From: Chryseobacterium flavum
Lineage (GTDB): Bacteria; Bacteroidota; Bacteroidia; Flavobacteriales; Weeksellaceae
Assembly (NCBI RefSeq): GCF_003385595.1
Contig: NZ_QNUE01000004.1
Location: 278,490 to 342,489, forward strand
Direction of reading: 5' to 3'
Length of the DNA: 64,000 bases
The notes under the pieces are model-generated. The model did no database searches. It saw only the letters and a list, made by a program, of their open reading frames with translations, and was not told the DNA's origin. Position 1 is the first letter of the stretch, and each line of letters opens with the position of its first letter. Below, one piece after another: positions 26,661 to 38,299 of this stretch. The position numbers were made by a program, and so were the translations under genes.

Positions 26661-26694
26661 AATTCCGGCCGTATCTTCAGCCGGAATTTTTTTT
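26661..26694 (+). terminator. Rho-independent terminator
   Basis: AATTCCGGC (26661-26669) and GCCGGAATT (26680-26688) form a perfect 9-bp stem followed by eight T. Confidence 0.85.
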
Positions 26695-26797
26695 AGAAAT
26701 TAAGGTATTGCATACCGGAATAAGCTTTCAAAAATCTTTTTTCCTGTACCATATCAACTTTATTGTTAATTATGTCGGTAATTTTTATTTTAAATAT

Positions 26798-26805
26798 TAA
26801 CTTTG
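26798..26805 (+). promoter_or_regulatory. -7 promoter element of the S9 peptidase gene
   Basis: TAACTTTG matches TAnnTTTG and lies 77 bp before the preferred ATG at 26882. Its position also argues against an upstream TTG start at 26813. No convincing -33 box was found. Confidence 0.45.
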
Positions 26806-26881
26806 GCAATCTTTGAATTTAATAAAAAGGAATTATGGATCATTTGATTTTATAGTTCTGCTAAAAAATGAATATCAACAT

Positions 26882-28876
26882 ATGAAACTTAAGTACAGTC
26901 TGCTGGCTCTGGCAGCTCCGCTTTTAATGAACGCACAACAACTCATGACCCCTGAAATTCTCTGGACTTTGAAAAAAGTAGGAGTACAGGCGGTTTCTCC
27001 GGATCAGGCTTCCCTTATCTACAAAGTAGGGCAGGTAGATCTGAAAACAGAAAAAACAAAAAACGAGAACTATTTTCTGAATGTTCTTAATCATCAGTCT
27101 TCCAAAATTGATTTCGGTAAAAAAGCTCTGATCCAGTGGGATAAAAACGGGATCTATGCACAGGAAGGGGATAAAATTTATCTTTCAAAGGATGCCGGAA
27201 AAACATGGTCTGAATTCTATATCATTGGCGAAGCAGATAATATTGTTATTTCTCCGGACGGGAAGAAAATTGCTTTCAGTAAGCAGGTCTTGGTAGAGAA
27301 ATTAATGGGGAAGGATAAATACACCGATACTCCTAAAACAACCGCACAGGTGTATACAGACCTGAATCACAGGCATTGGGATTACTTCAATGAAGGAAAA
27401 TACAACCATGTATTTGTAGTGAGTACTTCCGATAAAGTAGAAGCAGCTAAAGATCTTCTGGAAGGGAAAACATGGGATTCTCCCCAGAGACCTTTCGGAG
27501 GGGCGGAAGATTTTATCTGGAGCCCGGATTCTGCACAGCTTTTGTATGTAACAAAACCTAAGAGCGGTAAAGAATATGCAACAAGCACCAATACCGATAT
27601 CTTTGCTTATGATCTTGCTTCGGGAACAACAAAAAATCTGACCGAATCCAACAAAGGATATGATGTTAATCCGAAATTCAGTCCGGATGGTAAATCATTG
27701 ATCTGGCAAAGTATGGCCAGAGATGGATATGAAGCAGATAAAAATGATGTGAAGATCATGGACTGGAAATCAGGAAAGACAACCAACCTTACTGCAGGCT
27801 GGGATGACAGTGTTTCAGGAGATGTACTCTGGAGCGGAGATTCAAAGACCATCTATTTTACTGCGGCATACAGAGGAACAAAACAGCTTTTCTCATTAGA
27901 TCCGAAATCAGCAAAAGTACAACAGATCACTAAAGGAGATTTTGATGTCAATGAGATCTTTACAGACAATAAAACATCACTTTTAGTAGGAAGAACAGAT
28001 GTAAACCATGCTACAGAATTATTCTCTGTAAACATTAAAAACGGAGAAATGAAGCAGGTTACTGAAGCTAACAAAGATACTTACGCTAAGCTGGCTCAGG
28101 GAAAATCTGAACTTAAAATGGTAAAAACTTCTGACGGTAAAGAAATGGGGGTATGGTTCCATTACCCGCCAAATTTTGATCCGAATAAGAAATATCCTAC
28201 ATTGGTGTATTGCCAGGGAGGACCTCAATCTGCATTAACACAGTATTTCAGCACAAGATGGAATTTCGCATTAATGACTGCCAACGGTTATATTGTGGTT
28301 GCACCAAACAGAAGAGGTATGCCGGGCTGGGGAACAAAGTGGAACGAGGAGATTTCACGAGACTGGGGCGGACAGCCAATGAGAGATTATCTGGCAGCTA
28401 CAGATTATGCGAAAACTTTACCTTATGTAGATGGAGACAGAGTAGCGGCAGTAGGTGCAAGCTATGGAGGATACAGTGTATTCATGCTGGCAGGGATTCA
28501 TGAAAACAGATTCAAAACATTCATTGCTCATGACGGATTATTTGATATGAAATCATGGTACCTGACAACGGAAGAGCTTTGGTTTGCCAACTGGGATATC
28601 GGCTCTCCATGGGAAAAACCACAGCCAAAAGCTTATACAGAATTCAATCCAAGTAATTTTGTGGAAAAATGGAACAAGCCAATTATGATCGTACAGGGAG
28701 GAATTGATTTCCGTGTTCCTTACGAGCAGGGGCAGGAAGCTTTCCAGGCTGCAAAATTAAGAGGATTAAAATCTAAGCTGGTGTACTTCCCGAACGAAAA
28801 TCACTGGGTACTTCATCCGCAAAACGGATTGGTATGGCAGAGAGAATTCTTCGATTGGCTGAAGGAAACTTTATAG
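26882..28876 (+). CDS. S9-family prolyl oligopeptidase / dipeptidyl aminopeptidase, exported
   Basis: This is a 664-residue serine peptidase. The start is placed at 26882 because it gives a normal signal peptide (MKLKYSLLALAAPLLMNAQ), whereas the upstream extension is not signal-like. A beta-propeller of WD40-like repeats (about 40-390; SPDGKKIAF, WSPDSAQLLY, FSPDGKSLIW) gates the C-terminal alpha/beta hydrolase domain. The catalytic triad is Ser at about 527 (GASYGG), Asp at about 608 (GGIDFRVP) and His at about 641 (ENHWV). It should cleave short, often proline-containing peptides in the periplasm. Confidence 0.92.
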   Translation: MKLKYSLLALAAPLLMNAQQLMTPEILWTLKKVGVQAVSPDQASLIYKVGQVDLKTEKTKNENYFLNVLNHQSSKIDFGKKALIQWDKNGIYAQEGDKIYLSKDAGKTWSEFYIIGEADNIVISPDGKKIAFSKQVLVEKLMGKDKYTDTPKTTAQVYTDLNHRHWDYFNEGKYNHVFVVSTSDKVEAAKDLLEGKTWDSPQRPFGGAEDFIWSPDSAQLLYVTKPKSGKEYATSTNTDIFAYDLASGTTKNLTESNKGYDVNPKFSPDGKSLIWQSMARDGYEADKNDVKIMDWKSGKTTNLTAGWDDSVSGDVLWSGDSKTIYFTAAYRGTKQLFSLDPKSAKVQQITKGDFDVNEIFTDNKTSLLVGRTDVNHATELFSVNIKNGEMKQVTEANKDTYAKLAQGKSELKMVKTSDGKEMGVWFHYPPNFDPNKKYPTLVYCQGGPQSALTQYFSTRWNFALMTANGYIVVAPNRRGMPGWGTKWNEEISRDWGGQPMRDYLAATDYAKTLPYVDGDRVAAVGASYGGYSVFMLAGIHENRFKTFIAHDGLFDMKSWYLTTEELWFANWDIGSPWEKPQPKAYTEFNPSNFVEKWNKPIMIVQGGIDFRVPYEQGQEAFQAAKLRGLKSKLVYFPNENHWVLHPQNGLVWQREFFDWLKETL

Positions 28877-28901
28877 ATTAAATAGAATAAAATATCATAG
28901 G

Positions 28902-28928
28902 AGCGGACTTAAAGTCCGCTTTTTTTAT
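28902..28928 (+). terminator. Rho-independent terminator
   Basis: AGCGGACT (28902-28909) and AGTCCGCT (28913-28920) form a perfect stem followed by a T run. Confidence 0.85.
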
Positions 28929-28996
28929 GATAAAAATCCAATGGTCTGAACAGGAGTATAATTAAAATCCGCATAATCTGCGAGGAATAAAATTTA

Positions 28997-29004
28997 TATA
29001 TTTG
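28997..29004 (+). promoter_or_regulatory. -7 promoter element abutting the glycosylase start
   Basis: TATATTTG lies only three bases before the ATG at 29008. If it is used, transcription would begin at or near the start codon and the mRNA would be leaderless. Confidence 0.45.
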
Positions 29005-29007
29005 AAT

Positions 29008-29499
29008 ATGCAAAACCGTATTTCATCATTTCCACCCATTATTGATGCCCAATCTGAAATTATAATTTTAGGATCAATTCCCGGAGTGAAATCATTGGAA
29101 AAACAGCAATATTATGCCCATCCGCAAAACAAATTCTGGAAAATCATTTTTGAATTACTGAGTGAAGAATTTACTGATAATTATCCGCAAAGAATAGAAA
29201 CCATTAAAAAACATCACATCGCACTCTGGGATGTAATCGATTCCTGTGAGAGAAAAGGAAGTCTGGATTCTGAAATCAGAAATGAAGAAGCTAACCGGAT
29301 TGCCGAGCTTCTGGAAAAGCATCCGAATATCAAAGCCATTTTCTGCAATGGTGGGAAATCCTATAAAAACCTGCAAAAGTTATTAGGGAAAAACTATAAA
29401 ATCCCCATCGTTTTACTCCCGTCCACAAGCCCGCTTCATACGGTTTCTTTTGAAAAGAAGCTGGAAGAGTGGAAGAAAATTCTTGACTTTCTGAAATGA
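29008..29499 (+). CDS. Deoxyinosine-specific uracil-DNA-glycosylase-superfamily protein
   Basis: This 163-residue enzyme of the UDG superfamily (family 6, hypoxanthine-DNA glycosylase type) is predicted to excise deaminated adenine from DNA. The motif LGSIPGVKSLEKQQYYAHPQNKFW corresponds to motif A and the family's conserved YYAHPxNxFW, and the C-terminal LPSTSPLHT matches the second catalytic motif. The start is the ATG at 29008; the reading frame extends upstream only to a TTG inside the -7 element. It is a single gene between a terminator and a convergent operon. Confidence 0.9.
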   Translation: MQNRISSFPPIIDAQSEIIILGSIPGVKSLEKQQYYAHPQNKFWKIIFELLSEEFTDNYPQRIETIKKHHIALWDVIDSCERKGSLDSEIRNEEANRIAELLEKHPNIKAIFCNGGKSYKNLQKLLGKNYKIPIVLLPSTSPLHTVSFEKKLEEWKKILDFLK

Positions 29500-29590
29500 A
29501 GGTTTTACAGATCTTTTTGAGGCAGCATATTTTTATTATTGTGTTTTTAACACTTTAGGGCACTTAAGAAAACTTAAATAACGCTGAATA

Positions 29591-29642
29591 AAAATGTACA
29601 CTTAAGATAAAATCAAAAAAATTAAACTTAAGTGTACATTTT
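29591..29642. repeat. Perfect 16-bp inverted repeat between convergent genes
   Basis: AAAATGTACACTTAAG (29591-29606) and CTTAAGTGTACATTTT (29627-29642) are exactly complementary, with a 20-bp AT-rich spacer. It lies between the convergent glycosylase and kinase genes, so it may serve as a bidirectional terminator. The low-GC stem and long loop are not typical of one. Confidence 0.6.
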
Positions 29643-29695
29643 ATATGTAAGGCTTGTTATTTAAATTGCTAAACTGTTTAATTCTTCATAAATTA

Positions 29696-30717
29696 TTAAA
29701 CACCTAAATATTCTCTCAATCCTTTCAACAGCTCCAGTTGGTTCTTCGTCCGGTCTAAATTATGCTCAGGATATTTTGTGGAATAATAAATACTTCCATT
29801 CAGATAATCCGTTAAAAAACGAAGTTCCTGGATATAAATGGCAACCTGTGCTGCGTAATCCAGATTCCCGGACTCTTCAGGAGTAAGCTTTTCCTTTAAA
29901 TGGAACAGGAATCCTTCTTTTACGGTTGCATACATTTCAGGGTTGAAATTGTTTCTGGCATTTCCGTCATCTTCATGAGTTGTATTGGTATAAGACTGTA
30001 TCATCGTTCCAAAATCATACAAAACAGTAGACATCATTACCGTATCCAGATCAATTACCGCTAATGGATTGTGATTCTGATCAAAAAGGATATTACTGAT
30101 TTTTACATCTGCATGAATGATTCTTTTGGGGATCAGATTGTTTTTCTCCATTCCAATCCATTGATCGGGCAAGGACAGAAACTGGTTGGTGATTTCTATT
30201 TCAGTCTTTGCATTTTCTTTTAAATGAGCAGCTGCATTTTTTAGGGAGCTTTTATAATCAGCAATTCTTTTTTCAAAATTGAGAAAATCAGGAATCGGAT
30301 CTTTAATGACTGGCAGTTTATCAGTATTTACGGTGTTAAGGAAATAACCAAATGTTTTGGCAGCTTCAAAAGCTGTCTGTAACGATGGAGCGGAAAGGAA
30401 AGTAACACTGTTTTCTATGAAATTGAGCATACGCCACGGATGGCCATCTGCATCTTCTATCAGAATCTTATGGGTAAGTGAAGGAATAGGTTCAATAATC
30501 TGAAACTGATAATTACCTGACCTGAGAATTTCATTGATCATTAAGTGATTATTGATGATCACTTCCGGCTGCCTGAAAACATGATTATTAATTTTCTGCA
30601 GGATAAATTTTTTACCCTGATCTTTATCCTCCAGAAGATAAGTTGTATTGATCAGCCCGTCAGTAACAGGTGTGAGATCATAATGATCTGTGCCGATAAA
30701 TTCAAAAACAATATCTT

Positions 30718-30727
<10 letters not shown>
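29696..30727 (-). CDS. Sugar kinase, aminoglycoside-phosphotransferase fold (NahK-like)
   Basis: This 343-residue kinase has an APH/choline-kinase fold. The catalytic loop is IIHADVKISN (His205, Asp207, Asn212) and the metal-binding motif is IDLDTV (226-228). The N-terminus VTDGLINTTYLLED resembles N-acetylhexosamine 1-kinases, which make GalNAc/GlcNAc-1-phosphate. It overlaps the nucleotidyltransferase gene by 10 bp and is the third gene of an operon headed by a GH109 exoglycosidase. I infer that it phosphorylates the released amino sugar at C1; exact sugar specificity is not provable from sequence. Confidence 0.8.
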
Positions 30728-33019
<2,292 letters not shown>

Positions 33020-33147
33020 TTATTTTTTTTCTAAATATATTAAAACTTTTGTAAACGGCGATGGAATGGAATATCTGAGTTGTGAATTGAAGATTGAATA
33101 ACGATTGAGAAGATCATTATTTTACTTTCTTATATGCAAGTAAAATT

Positions 33148-33180
33148 AAAAACTGACTCAGTTGCCTAAGTCAGTTTTTT
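33148..33180 (-). terminator. Rho-independent terminator between the AIM24-like and GH109 genes
   Basis: AACTGACT (33151-33158) and AGTCAGTT (33169-33176) form a stem flanked by A and T runs on both sides, so it can function on either strand. It separates the two leftward genes. Confidence 0.75.
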
Positions 33181-33207
33181 ATGAAATAATCTGGATAGTC
33201 AGAACTG

Positions 33208-33900
33208 CTATTTTTCCATATAATATACCTCTTCATAAGGCTGAATCAGTACCCATCCGTGACCTGAAAACTTCATCTGGAATTCCTCGCCGCTTCCTCT
33301 TCCGATAAGACTTTTAAAAGAAACGTTGGTTTTCAGTTCCGGGCTTAGGTTTCCGGACCAAGCAACAGTAGCATTAGGATCTGTAAATACAGGAGTTTCA
33401 GGAGTTACCAATAGAGTCAACGGATCTCCGTGAGTAGTAATGGCAATATGTCCTGTTCCTGAAAGCTTTACCTGAAAAAGACCTCCGGACATCATTCCTG
33501 CAATACTTTTCAGCATGGTAATATCACTTTTTACACTTTGTTCGTGGGCCAGAACATCATTTCCGTTCACGCAGACAGATTCATTATTCAGATATAAAAT
33601 ACGGACTTTCTTCCCGGAATCAGCTACATACAGTTTTCCTGTTCCTTCCGCTTTCATCAGCTTACTGCCTTCACCACTGATGGCTTTCTTCAAAAGATTG
33701 CCAATTCCTCCTGAAAGCATTCCCTGTCTTTCAAAATTGATATTCCCCACATAGCTTACCATACTTCCTCTTTTTGTCCAAACCGCCTGATTATTAAGAT
33801 TGATTTCCAGAAGATGTTTGGTTTCCAGCTCAAAGTAATCCCTTTGTTGTGGATTCTCTTTTGTTTCATTGATAAATGCTTCTATTGAATACTTACTCAT
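33208..33900 (-). CDS. AIM24 family (DUF124-like) protein
   Basis: This 230-residue cytoplasmic protein is made of repeated beta-strand motifs of the AIM24/DUF124 fold. The visible hallmarks are GTGKLYVADSGKKVRILYL, SGTGHIAITTHGDPLTL and SGHGWVLIQPYEE. The molecular role of the family is not established. It lies 33 bp downstream of the acidic hypothetical gene on the same strand, so they are probably co-transcribed. Confidence 0.85.
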   Translation of the reverse strand: MSKYSIEAFINETKENPQQRDYFELETKHLLEINLNNQAVWTKRGSMVSYVGNINFERQGMLSGGIGNLLKKAISGEGSKLMKAEGTGKLYVADSGKKVRILYLNNESVCVNGNDVLAHEQSVKSDITMLKSIAGMMSGGLFQVKLSGTGHIAITTHGDPLTLLVTPETPVFTDPNATVAWSGNLSPELKTNVSFKSLIGRGSGEEFQMKFSGHGWVLIQPYEEVYYMEK

Positions 33901-33933
33901 AATTATATTTTTAAGGTGTTATTTTTTGTATTA

Positions 33934-34626
33934 TTACTTTAGTTTGTCGAGTTTATACTCTCTTTTGTTACTTTTAGGATTAAGATCCACAAATTCGTAC
34001 GCTTCAAAACCGGCAAGTCTTGCTCTGAACATTTCAGCTGCTTTTTCTACCGACCAGTCTTTTGGGTAATGGAACCCTCCGAATTCCACATTGAAAATTT
34101 CTGCTTTAAAATCATGAGAAAACTCATCATCACCGGCATAAGTCAGTGCTATTTTACCGGTCCATGTAATATCATACCGGTTGTTATCTTTTTTTGAAAA
34201 ACGGATCTGATGTCCTGCACAGCTGTCATGTCCAAGCAAATAAATATTGAAGGCAAAATCATCCATATCAAAATGTTGTCCGGACGGAAGGTCGTTGCTG
34301 AAAAGATCATTTTTGATAACAGCATCGAAATCCAGCTTTTCATCCAGACTGTTAATTCTGATTCCTTTTCCTTCACCCCAATAATTGGAAGATAGAGTAC
34401 AGGCATGGTAATTTTCCCAGACTATTCTGGAGTCCCAGTCAGGCAGGTCTTCATCATCTTCTTCGCTGTTTTCATCATCATTTGCATAATAATTTTCCGT
34501 TTTTAAATGAAAATCAAACCAGATATACCCATTGTCATCGATCCGTCCGTTCCAGTTGAAAGTTTCAATTTTATGACCATCAGGATACGGATTATCAAGG
34601 AAATATATTTTGCTTACGGAGTCCAT
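33934..34626 (-). CDS. Hypothetical acidic protein
   Basis: This is a 230-residue protein with no signal peptide or membrane segment. It is rich in aromatic and acidic residues, including an acidic stretch at about 47-60 (NDDENSEEDDEDLPDWD). Recurrent elements such as GYIWFDFHLKTENYY and YDITWTGKIALTYAG suggest an all-beta fold. I do not recognise a family. It is the first gene of a probable two-gene unit with the AIM24-like gene. Confidence 0.65.
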   Translation of the reverse strand: MDSVSKIYFLDNPYPDGHKIETFNWNGRIDDNGYIWFDFHLKTENYYANDDENSEEDDEDLPDWDSRIVWENYHACTLSSNYWGEGKGIRINSLDEKLDFDAVIKNDLFSNDLPSGQHFDMDDFAFNIYLLGHDSCAGHQIRFSKKDNNRYDITWTGKIALTYAGDDEFSHDFKAEIFNVEFGGFHYPKDWSVEKAAEMFRARLAGFEAYEFVDLNPKSNKREYKLDKLK

Positions 34627-34714
34627 ACTGAATTTAGTTTTTCCAAAAATACTATTTTTAAGCTTTGAAAACAGCCCGTAAAATCACGGTTTTTAATAAG
34701 ACTGTAAATAATAC

Positions 34715-34746
34715 TTGACAAAGGGGGCTTCAATGTCGTATATTTG
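34715..34746 (+). promoter_or_regulatory. Promoter of queA
   Basis: TTG (34715-34717) and TATATTTG (34739-34746) are 21 bp apart, matching the Bacteroidota -33/-7 arrangement. The start codon is 55 bp downstream. Confidence 0.6.
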
Positions 34747-34801
34747 CACTCCGAAAATTACACCTTGTAATTTCAATAATTTTTAAACCGTAATTTAAAA
34801 A

Positions 34802-35851
34802 ATGAAAACATCAGATTTTAATTTTGATCTTCCTGCGGAATTATTAGCAGAACACCCATCAGAGCACAGAGACGAAGCGAGATTAATGGTACTTGATAGA
34901 AAAACAGAAACTATCGAGCATAAATTATTCAAAGATGTAGTAGATTATTTTGATGAGGATGATTTGTTTATCTTTAATAATACCAAAGTTTTCCCGGCAC
35001 GTCTTTATGGAAATAAAGAAAAAACAGGTGCTAAAATTGAGGTTTTCCTTTTAAGAGAACTTGATAAAGAAACCAGAGTATGGGATGTTCTGGTAGATCC
35101 TGCAAGAAAAATCAGAATTGGAAATAAATTATTCTTCACTGAAGACGAATCTTTAGTTGCTGAGGTTATTGATAATACTACTTCAAGAGGAAGAACATTG
35201 AGATTCTTATTTGATGGTTCGTATGAAGAATTCAGAGCTAAATTAAAAGAATTAGGAGAAACTCCGCTTCCAAAATACATCAAAAGAGCTGTAGAGCCGG
35301 AAGATGCAGAAAGATATCAGACGATCTATGCAAAAGTAGAAGGAGCCGTTGCTGCCCCTACAGCAGGTCTTCACTTCTCCAAGCACTTAATGAAAAGACT
35401 GGAGATCAAAGGGATCAATTTTGCAGAAGTTACACTTCACGTAGGATTGGGAACTTTCAACCCAATTGAAGTAGAAGATCTGTCTAAACACAAAATGGAA
35501 TCTGAAGAGATCATCATTGATGAAAAAAATGCTGCCATTATCAACAAAGCAGTAGAAGCTCACAGAAGAGTTTGTGCAGTAGGTACTACAACTATGAGAG
35601 CATTGGAAACTTCTGTTTCTTCAAACAAGAAAATCTCTGCTTTCAACGGATGGACCAATAAATTCATTTATCCACCTCATGAATTTGGAGTTGCCAATTC
35701 AATGATCACCAACTTCCACACACCGAAGTCTACTTTGATCATGATGATTGCTGCATTTGCCGGAAGAGATTTTGTAATGCATGCTTATGAAGAAGCTGTA
35801 AAAGAAAAGTATAAATTCTATTCTTACGGGGATGCAATGTTAATTCTATAA
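34802..35851 (+). CDS. queA: S-adenosylmethionine:tRNA ribosyltransferase-isomerase
   Basis: This 349-residue enzyme transfers and isomerises the ribosyl part of SAM onto preQ1-modified tRNA, giving epoxyqueuosine in the queuosine pathway. The N-terminus [26 protein letters not shown] and the segments [29 protein letters not shown] and [17 protein letters not shown] are diagnostic, and the length is normal. It is a single gene with its own promoter. Confidence 0.97.
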   Translation: MKTSDFNFDLPAELLAEHPSEHRDEARLMVLDRKTETIEHKLFKDVVDYFDEDDLFIFNNTKVFPARLYGNKEKTGAKIEVFLLRELDKETRVWDVLVDPARKIRIGNKLFFTEDESLVAEVIDNTTSRGRTLRFLFDGSYEEFRAKLKELGETPLPKYIKRAVEPEDAERYQTIYAKVEGAVAAPTAGLHFSKHLMKRLEIKGINFAEVTLHVGLGTFNPIEVEDLSKHKMESEEIIIDEKNAAIINKAVEAHRRVCAVGTTTMRALETSVSSNKKISAFNGWTNKFIYPPHEFGVANSMITNFHTPKSTLIMMIAAFAGRDFVMHAYEEAVKEKYKFYSYGDAMLIL

Positions 35852-35890
35852 AAAAAGTAAAAGAGTCAGGTTAAAAATAATATAAGTAGA

Positions 35891-36053
35891 ATGAGACAAA
35901 ATGATTTACTTATCAGAACTTTTACGCTTTAGGAGAAGCAAGAGAAAGTCATTTCTGGCTTCGGGTTTTAGAAGAACTGAATGGTTATGATTCTGAAGAA
36001 TTTAAAGCTTATTGACTGAAAGTAACGAGTTAAAAACATTTTGGCTGCAATAG
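35891..36053 (+). pseudogene. Remnant of a four-helix-bundle (S23/IVS-type) protein gene
   Basis: Three short pieces in different frames resemble this family. They are MRQNDLLIRTF from the ATG at 35891, YALGEARESHFWLRVLEEL from 35923, and LLTESNELKTFWLQ ending at about 36053. ALGEARES-FWL is the usual third-helix motif of small four-helix-bundle proteins. The middle of the gene is missing and at least two frameshifts separate the rest, so it is a decayed copy between queA and rlmN. Confidence 0.6.
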
Positions 36054-36105
36054 TTAACAATACTAAATTTTAAGCTTTTCACTTTTAACCTGGCTCTTTA
36101 ATATT

Positions 36106-37140
36106 ATGAAAGATATCCGTACATTATCATTAGACCAGCTTAAAGATTACTTTGTATCTTTAGGAGAAAAGCCGTTTCGTGCGAAGCAGGTCTATGACTG
36201 GCTATGGAGCAAAAACCTCCATTCGATTGATGAAATGACGAATCTTTCGAAATCCCTTCGTGAAAAAATTTCCGAAGAATATACCATTAATCCTGTTTCC
36301 GTAGATCTTCTTCAAAGAAGCTCTGACGGAACCATCAAAAACGGAGTGAAGCTTCATGACGGGCTGATGGTGGAATCTGTTCTTATTCCAACAGAAACAA
36401 GAACAACAGCCTGTGTATCTTCGCAGGTAGGATGTTCATTAAACTGCGAATTCTGTGCAACAGCAAGACTGAAAAGGATGAGAAACCTTGAAGTTGCAGA
36501 AATCGTGGATCAGGTAGCCCTGATCGACAGTCAAAGCAGAATGTATTTTGACCGGCCGCTTTCCAATATTGTATTTATGGGAATGGGAGAGCCGATGATG
36601 AACTACAAGAATGTAGTGGAAGCGATCAGAAAGATCACCCAGCCGGAAGGACTGGGAATGTCTCCAAGGAGAATTACCGTTTCTACATCCGGTATTCCCA
36701 AAATGATCAAAATGCTGGCTGATGATGAACTTCGTGTAAAACTGGCCCTATCCCTGCACTCCGCTATTGAGTCAAAACGTAATGAGATCATGCCTTTTTC
36801 GGATAAATTTCCATTGACAGATATTATGGAAGCGCTTCAGTACTGGTATCAGAAGACCGGTTCAGTGATTACCTTCGAATATTGTGTATGGAAAGGAATC
36901 AATGACGGAGATGAAGATATTAAAGCTTTGATCAGATACTGCAAGCAGGTGCCTTCCAAAGTGAACCTTATTCAATATAATCCGATTGGAGACGGGAAAT
37001 ATGACCAGTGTAACAAACAGGCAGAAGAAGATTATATCCGTCAGCTTGAAAATGCGGGAATTACCGTAATGGTAAGAAGAAGCCGCGGCGGGGATATAGA
37101 CGCAGCATGCGGGCAGCTGGCCAACAAAACCGCAGATTAA
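36106..37140 (+). CDS. rlmN: Dual-specificity 23S rRNA/tRNA adenine-C2 methyltransferase (radical SAM)
   Basis: This 344-residue radical-SAM enzyme methylates A2503 of 23S rRNA and A37 of some tRNAs. The 4Fe-4S cluster motif CxxxCxxC is GCSLNCEFC (Cys110, Cys114, Cys117). The methyl-carrying cysteine near the C-terminus is Cys335 in DIDAACGQL. The N-terminal helical domain (FRAKQVYDWLW) and NIVFMGMGEPMMNY are also diagnostic. Confidence 0.97.
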   Translation: MKDIRTLSLDQLKDYFVSLGEKPFRAKQVYDWLWSKNLHSIDEMTNLSKSLREKISEEYTINPVSVDLLQRSSDGTIKNGVKLHDGLMVESVLIPTETRTTACVSSQVGCSLNCEFCATARLKRMRNLEVAEIVDQVALIDSQSRMYFDRPLSNIVFMGMGEPMMNYKNVVEAIRKITQPEGLGMSPRRITVSTSGIPKMIKMLADDELRVKLALSLHSAIESKRNEIMPFSDKFPLTDIMEALQYWYQKTGSVITFEYCVWKGINDGDEDIKALIRYCKQVPSKVNLIQYNPIGDGKYDQCNKQAEEDYIRQLENAGITVMVRRSRGGDIDAACGQLANKTAD

Positions 37141-37190
37141 AATTTCCTTAAAAAAAGTTAACGTTTTCCCAAAATCATTGCTTAAAACCA

Positions 37191-37198
37191 TACCTTTG
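37191..37198 (+). promoter_or_regulatory. -7 promoter element of the sterol-desaturase-family gene
   Basis: TACCTTTG matches TAnnTTTG and lies 16 bp before the ATG at 37215, implying a very short 5' leader. No clear -33 box is visible. Confidence 0.5.
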
Positions 37199-37214
37199 CA
37201 CAAATTATTGTGTG

Positions 37215-38162
37215 ATGATGGACTTTTTTATGAACGAGGATGGGTTAGAAAGTGTATACGCATGGGCAATTCCGTTGCATGCTACCGTTATTTTAGCTGA
37301 AATGATTTACAGTCATGTTTCAGAGGCTAAATTATACAGCGGTAAGGATGTAGCGACCAATGTTTATCTGGCACTGATGAACTTTGGCCTTGACCTTATC
37401 ATGAAGGCCTTTGCCATGGGAGTTATGTTCTTTTTTTACCATCACAGGCTATTTACATGGGATTTTACCATCTGGTACTGGCTGATCTGTTTTGTAATCA
37501 CGGATTTTGCATACTATGTCCTGCACTATGTTGATCATCGCTCCAGAGCATTCTGGGCAGTTCATATTACCCATCATAATTCAGAATTCTTTAATCTGAC
37601 CACCGGTTTCAGAAGCCCTGTTTTGCAACCGCTTTACAGGTATTTATATTTTTCCCCACTGGCATTTCTCGGATTCAATCCCTGGCATATTATGGTGGTA
37701 TATGCGATCGGGCAGGTCTATGGAACCTGGGTGCATACGCAAACCGTAAAAAGTATGGGATTCCTGGAACATATTCTGGTAACCCCTTCCCATCACCGCG
37801 TACATCATGCCTGCAATATAAAATATCTGGATAAAAATATGGGAATGTGCCTGATCATCTGGGACAAGATTTTCGGAACCTTCGAAAAAGAAGATCCAAA
37901 CGTTCCTGTTAAATATGGAATTTATCCAAAAATGCCTGACAATAAACCGGACACAGTGCTTTTATATGAATGGAGAAAAATCTGGAAAGATATTAAACAG
38001 CCGGGACTGAAGTTTACCGACCGGATCAATTATATTTTCAATTCTCCGGGATGGAGGCATGACGGGACAGGAAAGACTGTCAGACAATATCAGAAAGAGT
38101 ATTTTGCAAAACAGGCTAAAAAGAAAGAGCAGCAAAATCAAAAAGAACAGAAAATTGCTTAA
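37215..38162 (+). CDS. Sterol desaturase / fatty acid hydroxylase superfamily protein
   Basis: This is an integral membrane di-iron enzyme of about 315 residues. The three histidine clusters of the superfamily are visible: HYVDH, HITHH and HHRVHH. They are set among about five hydrophobic helices. The family uses O2 to hydroxylate or desaturate lipids such as fatty acids, sterols or carotenoids; in flavobacteria a lipid or pigment substrate is likely but unproven. The start is the ATG at 37215 or 37218; an earlier in-frame GTG is less likely. The C-terminus is lysine/glutamine-rich. Confidence 0.9.
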   Translation: MMDFFMNEDGLESVYAWAIPLHATVILAEMIYSHVSEAKLYSGKDVATNVYLALMNFGLDLIMKAFAMGVMFFFYHHRLFTWDFTIWYWLICFVITDFAYYVLHYVDHRSRAFWAVHITHHNSEFFNLTTGFRSPVLQPLYRYLYFSPLAFLGFNPWHIMVVYAIGQVYGTWVHTQTVKSMGFLEHILVTPSHHRVHHACNIKYLDKNMGMCLIIWDKIFGTFEKEDPNVPVKYGIYPKMPDNKPDTVLLYEWRKIWKDIKQPGLKFTDRINYIFNSPGWRHDGTGKTVRQYQKEYFAKQAKKKEQQNQKEQKIA

Positions 38163-38198
38163 CGCTAAGTTAATTTTAATAAAAATCTATAAGGAAGG

Positions 38199-38219
38199 AC
38201 GGGCGGTAAGCCCGTTTTT
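38199..38219 (+). terminator. Rho-independent terminator
   Basis: ACGGGC (38199-38204) and GCCCGT (38210-38215) form a short GC-rich stem followed by five T. Confidence 0.75.
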
Positions 38220-38299
38220 CTGCTTTTATAAAGAAGACCGGAGTAATGGGAGCCTTTCCACAGATCCTGTATTCCGTTTGAAAGTTCTATTTTTACCGT

